A stretch of 64,000 nt of DNA, from contig LS999826.1 in the NCBI GenBank assembly GCA_900537185.1, positions 919,521-983,520 of the forward strand. Reading direction: 5' to 3'. Every line of letters starts with the position of its first letter. Within the stretch, counting starts at the first letter, position 1. Origin of the DNA: Cytophagales bacterium Alg240-R148. GTDB lineage: Bacteria; Bacteroidota; Bacteroidia; Cytophagales; Cyclobacteriaceae. Below are positions 1 to 9,930 of the stretch, piece by piece. The notes below the pieces were generated by a model. That model ran no database searches. It was not told where the DNA came from and saw nothing but the letters and a program-made list of their open reading frames with translations. Made by a program: the position numbers and the translations under genes.

Positions 1-2339
1 TCTTTCTTTAGCACATCGGTTGGGTTAATGGTAGTAGCATTATATACTTTTTTGAACACCAATACTGTAATTACCAATACAAGCCCCATGGTTGCCACCA
101 ACAAATCAAATGTGCTCGGGGCTCTATAAAAAGTGTACATTATTTCCATCATAATTTTGCTGCCGTAAAATCCATTGACAAGCCCAAGTACCAGCATACA
201 ACCAAACACCCAATACAGATCTTTAAGAATTGTCCAAAGTAAGGAAAGGGTTGGAGCGCCCAATGCCTTGCGCACACCGATTTCCTTCATTTTTCGCTTT
301 GTATTTAGGGCTACCATGTTGTAAATGCCCAGTCCGGATAATAAAAGTGCGACTCCAGCTAATATGAAGTTGATCCAGGTCATGCTCTTGTTAAGTGTAG
401 CGGCCAGCACCAAGCTTTCTTGTTCTACAGAAACTTCAGGGACTCCTTCTTGAAACTGTTGCAATTCGTTAATAACTTCTTTTTTTATTAATTGAAGGTC
501 CCCTGATTTTATTCTACCCACAGCATACCTGCACTGTGCTTCTTTTATTTTTATAAATGCGGCAGGTGCTTTTTTTGTGCCAATCCAATATCCAGAAGGG
601 TAGAAGTCATCCACAATCCCAATGATCATGGCCTTTTGGTCTCCAAAATGAAGGAAACTGCCTATTTTTTGATCTTGAGGAATTTGTTGGGCTAAGGCTT
701 TAGAAATAACTATCGTTTGGGAGGAATCTTGTTCGGAATTTTTAAAAGTAGTTCCTTCAATAAAATGCAAACCCATCAACTCTACATAGTTGGAGGTTCC
801 CGCATATACATTTGTTTCTATTGCAACTGTATCCCAACGAAAGGTTATTTTGTCATACCCATGGCCTATGTGGTAATGGGCGCCTGCAACTTCTTCAATT
901 CTAGGGTGAGAGAGCATTTCATTTTTTATTGGAGCAAAGGCGCCATCTATTTGGACACTGATTCTGTTTTCTTTGGCAAAACCGAGGTCCAAAGCTTGTT
1001 GGTATGCTGCATTTTTATAATAAGTCAGGCCTTGGACAATCGCTCCCAGCGAGATAGTTAATTGTATGACCATGAATATTTTGGAAAGTAAGCCAATCGA
1101 TTTAATATTAGCATTGCCACTTAGTATGTTGGTAATTGAAAATTGAGCTATGTAATAAGCTGGGTACAAGGAAGCTAGGAAAGCCAAAACCAGTGGAAAC
1201 AATAATAAAATGTTCAATAATTCGGGATTGTTGAAGTAGTCCAATTCCAATTCAATCCAAGGGCCCATTTGGTTGTAAGCAGGCACTAAAAATTGACCCA
1301 GTAACATGCCAATAAAAGTAGAAAGTCCGGCAATGAATATGTTTTCAACGATCATGGAAAGAATAAAATGCCTGTTGTTACCTCCCAAAGTTTTTTGTAT
1401 GCCCAACGATTTAAGCCTGGCCAAATGAATGTTGAGTGCTGTATTGGTGAAGTTGAAAAGAGCAATAAGAACAATAAACAGGGCCATGGTAAAAGGGAGG
1501 AGCACGGAACCTGTAGGGTTGGCTGTCTTTAGAACATTCCCAAAAGTGTCTCGGTCTGTTTGGCCAATGGAATAAAAATGTACCAGAGAAAAATTGGTAG
1601 CATTCCAATCTGGGTCTGCCTTTTGTTTCGACTCTATTCCATGTGTTAGGAATCTAGTAACAAGGGTTTTATGTTGCGGCTTAACCTCTATAAAACTGGC
1701 GTGTGTCCATTCGCTCCAATCGGTTTGTTTTGAGTTTCGCAGTATGGTATTGTTATGAAATGGAAGTGCAATGTCAAACTGAAAACTATTGTTGATCGGA
1801 TGGTCCTGTATTACTGCTATGATGGTTTTTGCTACGTAACCATTGGAAGTTTTGATCTCCAAAACTTCACCAATAACCTCTGTATTTCCAAAAGTATTAA
1901 TTGCAAATCTTTCTGTTATAATTGCCCCATTGATGCCTCCTAAATCCGGTATTTGACCTTTTAATGTAATGAAATTGAACATTTTTGTAAAGTCTCGGTC
2001 TACCAATCCAATGGAACCACTGAAATAATTATTGGTGATTTTAATAGTTTTATTAGTTTGGAAATACCGACTGCCAAGAACCTCTAAATTGGATTGTAAA
2101 AATGGAAGCAGGGGTACAGGAGAAATGCCATAGGTTTTGTTGCTGTTTTGTACTGTATTAATTTTGTATATATGGCTGGCTTTTTTGTGTTGCCGATTGA
2201 ACCCTTTGTCGTATTGCCAATTAACAATAGAAACAATGCAAACCCCGATGGCGATAGAGAGGCCTATTACATTGCTGAAAACATATTTTTTGTTATTCTG
2301 AATATTTCGAAAACCGGATGTGATAAAATACTTGAGCAT
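1..2339 (-). CDS. FtsX/MacB-like ABC transporter permease, 3' end cut by window edge
   Basis: The minus frame is open from an ATG at 2339 to the window edge, about 779 codons. The last visible residues, NPTDVLKK, match the usual extreme C-terminus of this family, so only a few codons and the stop are missing. The layout is the MacB/FtsX one: an N-terminal membrane segment (NVIGLSIAIGVCIVSIVNW, about residues 23-41), a large extracytoplasmic domain, a three-helix block containing LGIQKTLGGNNRHF, a second periplasmic domain, and a final membrane block containing EIGVRKALGAP. Permeases of this kind couple to a separate ATPase, and none is encoded in the window. An AraC regulator lies just upstream on the same strand. 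Unlike the two permeases at 4.5-9.9 kb it has no cytoplasmic prefix. The substrate is unknown. Confidence 0.9.
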   Translation of the reverse strand, partial: MLKYFITSGFRNIQNNKKYVFSNVIGLSIAIGVCIVSIVNWQYDKGFNRQHKKASHIYKINTVQNSNKTYGISPVPLLPFLQSNLEVLGSRYFQTNKTIKITNNYFSGSIGLVDRDFTKMFNFITLKGQIPDLGGINGAIITERFAINTFGNTEVIGEVLEIKTSNGYVAKTIIAVIQDHPINNSFQFDIALPFHNNTILRNSKQTDWSEWTHASFIEVKPQHKTLVTRFLTHGIESKQKADPDWNATNFSLVHFYSIGQTDRDTFGNVLKTANPTGSVLLPFTMALFIVLIALFNFTNTALNIHLARLKSLGIQKTLGGNNRHFILSMIVENIFIAGLSTFIGMLLGQFLVPAYNQMGPWIELELDYFNNPELLNILLLFPLVLAFLASLYPAYYIAQFSITNILSGNANIKSIGLLSKIFMVIQLTISLGAIVQGLTYYKNAAYQQALDLGFAKENRISVQIDGAFAPIKNEMLSHPRIEEVAGAHYHIGHGYDKITFRWDTVAIETNVYAGTSNYVELMGLHFIEGTTFKNSEQDSSQTIVISKALAQQIPQDQKIGSFLHFGDQKAMIIGIVDDFYPSGYWIGTKKAPAAFIKIKEAQCRYAVGRIKSGDLQLIKKEVINELQQFQEGVPEVSVEQESLVLAATLNKSMTWINFILAGVALLLSGLGIYNMVALNTKRKMKEIGVRKALGAPTLSLLWTILKDLYWVFGCMLVLGLVNGFYGSKIMMEIMYTFYRAPSTFDLLVATMGLVLVITVLVFKKVYNATTINPTDVLKK

Positions 2340-2410
2340 ACTTCAATTGATTTTTTTCTTCAATTAAAGGGTTTGAAAGTGTCCAATCGTCCAAAAGTGT
2401 AGTTTAGGAC

Positions 2411-3553
2411 TTATTTAGTTTGGTTGTTTTGTTGAATGGACTTCTTGTATTGCGAAGGCGTCATGCCCGTGTTGTTTTTAAATACCAAGTTGAAAGATGA
2501 TTTGCTGGAAAAGCCACTCTCCAAAGCAAGTCCCAATAAAGTATAATGTGATTGTGAAGGGTCGTTTACTTTTTCTTTAAAAGCATGCACCCTATAATCG
2601 TTGATGTAATCAAAAAAATTAGCTCCAAACTTTTCATTGATAACTCTGGAGAGAGCGTTAGGGGTTATGTCCATGTGTTTTGACAATTTGGATAAGGTGA
2701 GTTTGGAGTCCAGGTAGTATTGATTCGAAACCATGGCAGCTTGAAGCAAACTGTAAGTTTTGTCAATTTCATCTGCAGTAAGTACCGAACTAGCATACCG
2801 TTTTTTACTGGGATGGGCTTGGATCGGAAATTGGATGCTTGAGAAAATGAGCGTTTGTTTAAGCCCGAAAAACCCAATATATAAAACATGGATGGTAAGG
2901 GTTAAGGAAATTACAATAACAATGAGCTCTATGTTGGTGTGGATACTTGAAAAAATAACAGTGGTAGTAAAAAAGATAATTAAAAACCCCAAAAGCGTAC
3001 CAATTAACAATTCTCTTAACCATTTGAGACCTACTTCTTCTTCATACGAAAAGCTCTCTCGAATTTTGTTTTTATGTTTGTGCAACATCCAAAGGTTTAT
3101 AAGTGGGTAGGCTCCTCCTTGTACCCCTTTAAAATAAGATAGGTAATCCACGAAATCAGGAAGCTTCGCTTTTGTCATATAAAATCCATTGGTAAAAATT
3201 ACCATATCAGGAAAAGATAGATAGTGCCAATAACCTATACAAACATCTAAAAAGTAGGGCAGCAGATGAAGTAAGTTCCAATAGGATATTTTTTCATCGA
3301 TACTAATCAAAGACTTGATGTACCAGTAAATGAAGGGGCCATGAACAAACGGTAGACTGTTGCCTAGAATGTATACAATCGGATATTGGTCCAATGCTTT
3401 TGTGGAAGCAAAGAAGTAATACAGTTGGTGGAAACCAATCAATAGAAACCAACCAAATAAGATGCTATCAGCAGGTTTCCTATTCTTTTTATTGAATAAC
3501 AAGAAAGAAAAGAAAAATGCTTGAATGGCGCCAACTATTAATATGGTTTGCAT
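2411..3553 (-). CDS. Membrane-anchored AraC-family transcriptional regulator
   Basis: A 380-residue protein. The N-terminal half has several strongly hydrophobic segments (about seven between residues 1 and 225), and the C-terminal 110 residues form an AraC/XylS double helix-turn-helix: LTLSKLSKHMDITPNALSRV for the first HTH and LALESGFSSKSSFNLVFK for the second, closing with GMTPSQYKKS. Membrane-bound AraC proteins of this shape are common in Bacteroidota, where the membrane part is thought to sense an envelope or extracellular signal. It lies 71 bases upstream of the permease ending at the left edge, on the same strand, so control of that permease is plausible but inferred. Confidence 0.9.
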   Translation of the reverse strand: MQTILIVGAIQAFFFSFLLFNKKNRKPADSILFGWFLLIGFHQLYYFFASTKALDQYPIVYILGNSLPFVHGPFIYWYIKSLISIDEKISYWNLLHLLPYFLDVCIGYWHYLSFPDMVIFTNGFYMTKAKLPDFVDYLSYFKGVQGGAYPLINLWMLHKHKNKIRESFSYEEEVGLKWLRELLIGTLLGFLIIFFTTTVIFSSIHTNIELIVIVISLTLTIHVLYIGFFGLKQTLIFSSIQFPIQAHPSKKRYASSVLTADEIDKTYSLLQAAMVSNQYYLDSKLTLSKLSKHMDITPNALSRVINEKFGANFFDYINDYRVHAFKEKVNDPSQSHYTLLGLALESGFSSKSSFNLVFKNNTGMTPSQYKKSIQQNNQTK

Positions 3554-3618
3554 GGAGTTGGTTTGGTTGGTACTGGATGGTAGTATAAAATAAATGGCAT
3601 ATTAGTGTAGCAAAAGAT

Positions 3619-4047
3619 TCAAGAAGGGTCCTGTCCATGGTTTTCGGCCATTTCTATTCCGATTTTTAAAAAACCAATCATGCCAATCCCAAATATCAAA
3701 GTGCCAATGGACATGTTTTTAAAGGGGCCTTGATGTGCCGATAACATACCGTAAAGCCCAAGACCGATAATTGTAAATGTAAAAAAGGTCAAAAAGATGA
3801 GGAAGAACTTGGAAAGCTTTTTGTTGGCCCAAACCTTTTTGGACAAAGTGTTTTGAACTTTACTAGTATCTTGTAAAGTGGACAAAGTGATGCCCAGCCC
3901 GGCGTAAATTAGAACCAAATTAAAATCGGTCCAAATACTACTAAAACCATTCGTATAGGGTCTAAAGGCATAAAAAATAGCCACCAGCATCAATGGGTAT
4001 TGCAAGTAACTTATGGTATGGAAAATTTTTCTAAAAGAATGATTCAT
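3619..4047 (-). CDS. Small four-helix membrane protein of unknown function
   Basis: A 142-residue protein with about four predicted membrane segments (around residues 15-30, 42-60, 80-100 and 115-130). A charged loop containing SKVQNTLSKKVWANKKLSK separates the second and third, and the tail is hydrophilic. I recognise no family and no catalytic motif. It is 65 bases upstream of the AraC regulator on the same strand and is divergent from the first PadR gene, with which it shares a 166-base intergenic region. Coding status is supported by the hydrophobic pattern and the good fit between its neighbours. Confidence 0.75.
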   Translation of the reverse strand: MNHSFRKIFHTISYLQYPLMLVAIFYAFRPYTNGFSSIWTDFNLVLIYAGLGITLSTLQDTSKVQNTLSKKVWANKKLSKFFLIFLTFFTFTIIGLGLYGMLSAHQGPFKNMSIGTLIFGIGMIGFLKIGIEMAENHGQDPS

Positions 4048-4168
4048 AGTGGTGTATAATTTACTGTTCCGACACCTTTTTTAAAAGAAAAACAAAGTTT
4101 TATTAAAAAAAAATAGCGCTTAACCCAACCATTTTTTATGTATTTCCGTTAGTTCTACAAATATGAAT

Positions 4169-4199
4169 CAAATATTTCTTTTATATTTGTGTAACAAAT
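4169..4199 (+). promoter_or_regulatory. PadR promoter with overlapping inverted repeats (candidate operator)
   Basis: TATATTTG at 4182-4189 matches the Bacteroidota -7 element TAnnTTTG. It is embedded in two perfect inverted repeats: CAAATAT/ATATTTG (4169-4175 and 4183-4189) and ATTTGT-gta-ACAAAT (4185-4199). It ends 14 bases before the PadR ATG. The promoter of the second PadR gene (10265-10284) has the same arrangement and shares the string TTTGTnTAACA. Autorepression by PadR is the usual mode in the family; its use of this site is inferred. Confidence 0.6.
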
Positions 4200-4213
4200 G
4201 TATGGAATGAATT

Positions 4214-4543
4214 ATGAAAGGAATCAACTTAGGTGAATTTGAAGAACTTGTATTGCTAACAGTTGGGGCATTGTACGAGCAGGCTTATGGCGTTTCGGTA
4301 ATGGAAGAGATAAAAGACAAGACCAACAGAAATGTCAATATCAGTGCTGTACACACCGCTTTGAAACGGTTGGAAGAAAAAGGTTTTGTGGAGTCGAGAA
4401 TGGGAGGAGCTACCAACGAAAGAGGAGGGAGAAGGAAGCGTTATTTTTTACTTACCTCTGAAGGCAAAAAAGCCTTGGATCAGGCGCAAGAAGTTCGGAT
4501 GCAATTTTACAATAGGATTCCAAACATGTCATTTGGGAATTAA
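4214..4543 (+). CDS. PadR-family transcriptional regulator
   Basis: A 109-residue winged-helix protein. It opens with the PadR signature GEFEELVLLTVGALYEQAYG, has the recognition helix around NISAVHTALKRLEEKGFV and a basic wing (GRRKRYFLLTSEGKKAL). PadR proteins are ligand-responsive repressors, typically autoregulated and controlling an adjacent transporter. Its TAA overlaps the ATG of the following permease (TAATG), which indicates translational coupling. It is paralogous to the PadR protein at 9931-10251. Confidence 0.93.
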   Translation: MKGINLGEFEELVLLTVGALYEQAYGVSVMEEIKDKTNRNVNISAVHTALKRLEEKGFVESRMGGATNERGGRRKRYFLLTSEGKKALDQAQEVRMQFYNRIPNMSFGN

Positions 4544-7149
4544 TGGGACAAGGCAAAGACATAATGCACCCACCCAAATGGGCCAATCGTTTTTTGGAGT
4601 TCTACTGTAAAACCTCATTGATTGAAGAAATACAAGGAGATTTATACGAATTGTTTGATATACGTGTAGAAGCCGTGGGCCTCCGACGGGCTCGATTGCT
4701 TTTCATTTGGGAAGTTTTTCGATTTTTCAAATGGTCGAATATAAAAAGGTCAAAAAAAGTAGAATTTAACAACACAGCCATGCTCAAAAATTATTTTAAA
4801 GTAGGATTTAGAAGTTTACTTAAAAACAAAGTACCCTCTTTTATCAATATTTTCGGATTGTCACTGGCCATTGGAATGGCCATTGTTGTCTTTTTGTTTT
4901 TGGATTACCAATACAATATGGACGCTTACCATCAAAATGCCAATAGAATCTACAACCTCACCAACTACGTTCAAAAAGATGACGGACTGAAAGAATGGGG
5001 CCGCAACCCAATACCTCTAAAGACCTCCATAGACAACGAATTGGACCAGGTAGAAAAGTCCGCTCGAATAGAAGCTAAAAGAGCAATTATTAAGTTTGAC
5101 GGGCAAGTGTTTAGCGAACGGGTAAGTTTTGTAGACCCTGCGTATTTGGAAATATTCAGTTTTCCTATGATCAGCGGAAATAGCCGGGCGCTTTACAAAG
5201 ACCGCAATGTTGTCATTTCTAAGCGGATTGCAGAAAAGTTTTTTGGTACCCGTGACCCCATGGGTGAAGAAATTGAAATTATTTTTAGAAACACACAAAA
5301 AGAATTGTTTACGGTAGCAGGAGTGGCCGATAAAGCACCGGCCAATTCTAGTATGACCATAGACGTATTTCTTCCTTTCCACCATCTAAAAAATATATAC
5401 GATATTGATCCCAACGATTGGTCACAATTTGTAGATGCTACATTTGTATTGCTAAAAGAAGGGGCAAGTTTTGAGAATACCAGAGTGTTACTCAATGAAA
5501 AGTACGTTGCAATTCAAAATGAAGCCCAAAAAGATTGGAAAATCTCCTCTTTTTCCGGTTATGTCTTAACCGAATTATCCATCAATAATTACAATATTGA
5601 TTATTCCATATCCACGGGAGGACATCCGGGTGGAAGAATTGGTTTGGCAGTTATCGCAGGGCTTTTGTTGCTCCTTTCTTGTTTTAATTATATGAACATA
5701 GCGGTAGTATCTGCTACCAATAGATTAAAGGAAATTGGATTGAGGAAGGCAATTGGAGGTAATAGAGGGCAAATCATCCGGCAATTTTTAACTGAAAACA
5801 TTCTAGTTTGTAGTATTTCTTCTGTTCTTGGGTTCGTTTTGGCTTATTATTTATTGCTACCTGGATTCAATTCGGCACTTCCAATAGACGTTCCTTTTGA
5901 GTTTTCTTCCAATGGACTTATGGCCAGTTTTTTTATAGGGCAGTTGTTGCTGGTAGGATTGATTTCAGGCGCTTATCCTGCTTTTTATATCAGTTCGTTT
6001 GATGCAGCTAGTATTTTCAGAGGCAACCAAAAGTTTGGGAAAAAGAACTTTTTTAGTAAGATGTTTTTAGTATTTCAGTTTGCCTTAGCTTTTATAACCA
6101 TTTTAGGAGGGGTGCTTTTTACACGGAATTCTGATTTTCAAAAAAACTTGGATTGGGGGTATGCGGAAGAACAAGTTGTGGCAGTCCCAATCGAGGGAGA
6201 TAAGCATTATACCGCGCTGCACAATGCATTCATCGAAAACAGCGACATTGAGATGGTAAGTGGTGCCGTGCAACACATCGGGGAGTCTTTCGAGAGAAAA
6301 CACCTGGAAAATGATTTTAATAAGCTGGAGGTGGCCAGTTTCAAAGTTGGTTTTGGATACTTAGAAACCATGGGCGTGGAAGTTGTAGAAGGCCGCTCTT
6401 TTGACAAAGACATTGCATCGGATAAACTCGAATCCATAATAATTAGCGCACAATTGGCCAAAGATATGGAATGGGACAACCCTGTTAACAAAGAAGTAAG
6501 GCTCGATAGTGGTAAATACTATGTGGTTGGCGTAGTGCCCGATGTTCGATTCGTGTCCTTTTATGACAAAATGATTCCGATGGTGTTTAGAATTGCCCAT
6601 GATAGCACTTTCAATTACATTGCTGTAAATACACCTGCTCAAAAAACAGCTAAAACGGCAGAATTTGTTGCTGCAACTTGGAAAACCGTAGAGCCGGATC
6701 TCCCATACAATGGTTTTTTGCAAAATGAAGTGTTTGATTATTTTTTCATTGAAATGGAAGCCAACAACAAGTTGATGCATTTTATTTCGGCCATGGCTTT
6801 AATCTTGGCCTGTATGGGGTTATTTGGACTTGTCTCTTTTAATATATCTAGAAAGATGAAAGAATACAGCATCAGAAGAGTGCTTGGGGCAGACTTAACC
6901 TCTATTACAAAGTCAGTTAACAATGATTTTATGTGGTATTTGATCATTGCAGGTGTCATAGGTGCACCGGTAGCCTATTTCTTGATGCACATGTTGTTGA
7001 CCAATATTTTTGATGTTGTTATGCCGATGACCATCTGGCCATTTGTTATTTCCTTGTCCGCTGTTGTTGGGACAGCCTATTTGACAATATCTTCACAAAT
7101 AGTAAAAGTTTCTAAAAACAATCCGGCAGATACGCTAAGGAGTGAGTAG
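4543..7149 (+). CDS. FtsX-like ABC permease with N-terminal permease prefix domain
   Basis: An 868-residue membrane protein. Residues 1 to about 75 form a cytoplasmic prefix (HPPKWANRFLEFYC, then EIQGDLYELFDIR) found in Bacteroidota permeases linked to PadR genes. The MacB/FtsX core follows: a first membrane helix (INIFGLSLAIGMAIVVFLFL), a periplasmic domain, a membrane block with RLKEIGLRKAIGGNRG, a second periplasmic domain, and a last block with YSIRRVLGADLTS and the end motif NNPADTLRSE. The start chosen overlaps the PadR stop; a later ATG (MHPPKWAN, 4564) is also possible. No ATPase is adjacent. Export of an amphipathic or toxic compound is an inference from the family. Confidence 0.92.
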   Translation: MGQGKDIMHPPKWANRFLEFYCKTSLIEEIQGDLYELFDIRVEAVGLRRARLLFIWEVFRFFKWSNIKRSKKVEFNNTAMLKNYFKVGFRSLLKNKVPSFINIFGLSLAIGMAIVVFLFLDYQYNMDAYHQNANRIYNLTNYVQKDDGLKEWGRNPIPLKTSIDNELDQVEKSARIEAKRAIIKFDGQVFSERVSFVDPAYLEIFSFPMISGNSRALYKDRNVVISKRIAEKFFGTRDPMGEEIEIIFRNTQKELFTVAGVADKAPANSSMTIDVFLPFHHLKNIYDIDPNDWSQFVDATFVLLKEGASFENTRVLLNEKYVAIQNEAQKDWKISSFSGYVLTELSINNYNIDYSISTGGHPGGRIGLAVIAGLLLLLSCFNYMNIAVVSATNRLKEIGLRKAIGGNRGQIIRQFLTENILVCSISSVLGFVLAYYLLLPGFNSALPIDVPFEFSSNGLMASFFIGQLLLVGLISGAYPAFYISSFDAASIFRGNQKFGKKNFFSKMFLVFQFALAFITILGGVLFTRNSDFQKNLDWGYAEEQVVAVPIEGDKHYTALHNAFIENSDIEMVSGAVQHIGESFERKHLENDFNKLEVASFKVGFGYLETMGVEVVEGRSFDKDIASDKLESIIISAQLAKDMEWDNPVNKEVRLDSGKYYVVGVVPDVRFVSFYDKMIPMVFRIAHDSTFNYIAVNTPAQKTAKTAEFVAATWKTVEPDLPYNGFLQNEVFDYFFIEMEANNKLMHFISAMALILACMGLFGLVSFNISRKMKEYSIRRVLGADLTSITKSVNNDFMWYLIIAGVIGAPVAYFLMHMLLTNIFDVVMPMTIWPFVISLSAVVGTAYLTISSQIVKVSKNNPADTLRSE

Positions 7150-7150
7150 A

Positions 7151-7188
7151 AAAAAAGGCGTAGTGGACCATTCCACTACGCCTTTTTT
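7151..7188. terminator. Bidirectional intrinsic terminator between converging permease genes
   Basis: A perfect 17-bp stem (7151-7167 with 7172-7188) closes on a four-base CCAT loop, with an A-run on one side and a T-run on the other, so it works in both directions. It fills the whole 40-base gap between the stops of the two convergent permease genes. Confidence 0.95.
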
Positions 7189-7189
7189 A

Positions 7190-9928
7190 TTATTCGTCTT
7201 TAAGTGATTGAACTGGATTATTTCTAGCGGTTTTTATTGCTTGTACGGCAATAGTGACCATTGCAATACCCAGCGCTGCAACACCGGCAATCACAAAGGT
7301 GCCAGCACCAAGGGGAGTCTTGTAGGCAAAATCGCTAAGCCAATATACGGCACCAAAATAGGCGAGAGGTGCTGCTAGCACTATCGCTGCACCTACTAAT
7401 TTGGCAAACTCAGCTCCGAATAAATAGGTCAATTGAGAAATTTTAGCACCGAGCACTTTGCGGATGGACATTTCCTTTAGGCGTTGTTCGGCTGTAAACG
7501 TAGACAACCCATAAAGCCCTAAACATGCAATCATTATAGCTATTATTGTGAAAATACGCAGCAACTTGCCGGTTCTTTGTTCCTCTTGAAAGGCAGCGTC
7601 AAAAGCCTCATCCATGAAACTATATTCAAAGGGAATGGCAGGGTCTATGGATTTTAGATCCGCTTTAATATTGTCCAATAAGGTTGCTAAATCCCCTTTG
7701 TTTTGAATAACTTTTGGGTCCAGCCGCATAGAATAAAAGGAGAGCCCTCCGCCGTAATCCCATACTTTATCGTTGTTTTGATGTAAAATAATTAAAGGAT
7801 CAATGGCCTGTTTGAGGTTGTTCAAATTAAAATCTTTGACCACTCCAATTACCTCAAAAAGATCTTCAGTTCCGGATGCTATTTGGATTCTTTTTCCAAT
7901 AGGAGAGTCTTTGTTAAAAGATTTACTGTTTCCAAAGCCTAAAATTTTACTTGCCGATTCATTGATGATTACTTTGTAATGGTCTGCTTTATTGTCTGGG
8001 TTAAAATTGTTGCCTACAATAAACTCCAGACCAAGTAAGTCCAAGTAATCTGGTTCAGTTCTTACGTTTTTTAATTGGACTACCGTTTGTTCTGGGCCTT
8101 CCGATTTGTATCGATCTCCAGACCAAATATTGGGTGGCAGGCCAAAAGACTTACCAATATGGGTAAAAGAGATGTTTTCGGATAATTTAGTTTTTACCTG
8201 TTCTGTGTCAAACCCAAATTGTTCTATGTTGTGTATTTGGAGGATGTTGTCTTTAGCAAAACCAACATCCAACTGGGCAGTATATTTCAATTGTTGGTCT
8301 ACTACCATCGAGCAAACGATAAGGGCAATCGAGATAGTAAACTGGAAAATAACAAGTGTGTTTCTAATAACTTTCCCTCTGAACTGGCTTGCAATTTTTC
8401 CTTTGATTATTTTAATTGGTTGAAAAGAAGAAAGGTAAAGCGCCGGATAACTTCCTCCAACAACACCTAAAACTATAACAAAGCCGATAAGAGCAAGTAC
8501 AATTAAAGGGTTGGATAAGAAACTGAACAATACCAGTTGTTTTTCAGTAAGGACATTGAAGGGTGCAATCAATACTTGCACCAATACAAGCGACAACAAC
8601 GTACTGCAAAATGTATATAAGATAGATTCGAATATGAATTGGTAAATAATTGTGCTGCGTTTGGATCCCAAAACCTTTCTTACCCCAACCTCTTTGGCTC
8701 TTTTAGATGATTTTGCCGTCGTCAAATTCATGAAATTAATAGAAGAGAGCAATAAAATTAAAGTGGCTATCAACCCTAAAATATTTACGAATACGGGGTT
8801 GGCGGTTGGTCCAAAATTGTGACCTGAAGGGGCTTCGGATAAATAAATGTCTTTAAGTGGCTGTAAGTACAAGGTCCAATTGTGCCCTTTGGTAAACTCT
8901 TCAAAACTTTGGTTGAATATTTTCTCTGTTGTGGGTGGTGCCCATTTGGGCGGTAATTTTTGAAGTTTTTCTTCCAAATCGGCAATATTGGTCCCTTCTT
9001 TAACCAACCCATAGGTTGAGAAGGCAGTCCATATCCATTTCCATCCATGCATGTCCATGCTTTCTTGGTAACTGCTCAAAGGGGTGAGCAAACTAATGTT
9101 AAAATGTGTTTGCGATGGAAGATCTGCCAAAATCCCAGTAACCGTGAAGGTCCTGAAACTGCCATCGTAGTATTTTACATCCAATGTTTGTCCGATGGCA
9201 TCGTTGTATCCAAAATACTTTTTAGCTGCAGTTGCTGTCAGAACTAAAGAAAGAGGCTTTTGGAACATGGTAGCTGGGTCACCTTGCAACAGGTCGAAAT
9301 TAAATACTTCTAAGAAGTTTTCTTCAACTGCATAAAACTCATTTTCTTTAAAAGCATCAAAATTTTGTTCACTTCCTGTTGTTTTTATAATTCTTGAGCC
9401 CATGGTGAGTATTCTGGTCACCTCTTCAAAGTCTGGAATGTCTTCTTTAATTGCCGTGGCAACGTTGGGTCCGGTAGTAGAGGAAATAGCATCCCAATCA
9501 CCCCAAATGTCCGGTTGGTTGATTCTAAATATGCGCTCTTTGTTCGCATAATGAACATCGTAATTGGATTCGTGGTGGATGTAAACGGCAATTAAAATAA
9601 AGGAGGTAATCCCCAATGTTAAGCCTGCTATGTTTAAAAAAGTAAATTGTTTTTGCCGGAGCGCATGGCGCCAAGCAATTTTTAGCATATTAGAAAATAC
9701 CATAGTGTTGTTGTTGTTTGTTTTAAAATTGAAAGATGTAAACCCAATTATGAGGTGGATGGAGTCCAATAAATACATCATGTTGGCATGCAAGATCCCT
9801 TTTTCTACTGCTCTGACTTGGTGTATTTCTTCCAAGTCTCCAAGGAATTCTTCGAAGAATTGTTCTCCAAGCCACTTTTTTATCCAAAAGTTGCTCCAAC
9901 GAATGGTTTTGTTACTAGCACTTGACAT
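7190..9928 (-). CDS. FtsX-like ABC permease with N-terminal permease prefix domain
   Basis: From the ATG at 9928 this is a 912-residue protein. The prefix (TIRWSNFWIKKWLGEQFFEE, FLGDLEEIHQVR) is homologous to that of the permease at 4543. The FtsX core follows: first helix LNIAGLTLGITSFILIAVYI, middle membrane block with RAKEVGVRKVLGSKRSTII, last block with RLKEMSIRKVLGAKIS and the end NNPVQSLKDE. The frame extends to a GTG at 9958, which would overlap the PadR gene by 28 bases. I prefer the ATG two bases after the PadR stop, mirroring the sister module. It is convergent with the other permease and probably a diverged copy of it. Confidence 0.92.
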   Translation of the reverse strand: MSSASNKTIRWSNFWIKKWLGEQFFEEFLGDLEEIHQVRAVEKGILHANMMYLLDSIHLIIGFTSFNFKTNNNNTMVFSNMLKIAWRHALRQKQFTFLNIAGLTLGITSFILIAVYIHHESNYDVHYANKERIFRINQPDIWGDWDAISSTTGPNVATAIKEDIPDFEEVTRILTMGSRIIKTTGSEQNFDAFKENEFYAVEENFLEVFNFDLLQGDPATMFQKPLSLVLTATAAKKYFGYNDAIGQTLDVKYYDGSFRTFTVTGILADLPSQTHFNISLLTPLSSYQESMDMHGWKWIWTAFSTYGLVKEGTNIADLEEKLQKLPPKWAPPTTEKIFNQSFEEFTKGHNWTLYLQPLKDIYLSEAPSGHNFGPTANPVFVNILGLIATLILLLSSINFMNLTTAKSSKRAKEVGVRKVLGSKRSTIIYQFIFESILYTFCSTLLSLVLVQVLIAPFNVLTEKQLVLFSFLSNPLIVLALIGFVIVLGVVGGSYPALYLSSFQPIKIIKGKIASQFRGKVIRNTLVIFQFTISIALIVCSMVVDQQLKYTAQLDVGFAKDNILQIHNIEQFGFDTEQVKTKLSENISFTHIGKSFGLPPNIWSGDRYKSEGPEQTVVQLKNVRTEPDYLDLLGLEFIVGNNFNPDNKADHYKVIINESASKILGFGNSKSFNKDSPIGKRIQIASGTEDLFEVIGVVKDFNLNNLKQAIDPLIILHQNNDKVWDYGGGLSFYSMRLDPKVIQNKGDLATLLDNIKADLKSIDPAIPFEYSFMDEAFDAAFQEEQRTGKLLRIFTIIAIMIACLGLYGLSTFTAEQRLKEMSIRKVLGAKISQLTYLFGAEFAKLVGAAIVLAAPLAYFGAVYWLSDFAYKTPLGAGTFVIAGVAALGIAMVTIAVQAIKTARNNPVQSLKDE

Positions 9929-9930
9929 GT

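Noticed and set aside
6361-6780. 139-codon antisense frame inside the first PadR-linked permease
   Set aside because: Shadow of the permease reading frame; no recognisable domain.
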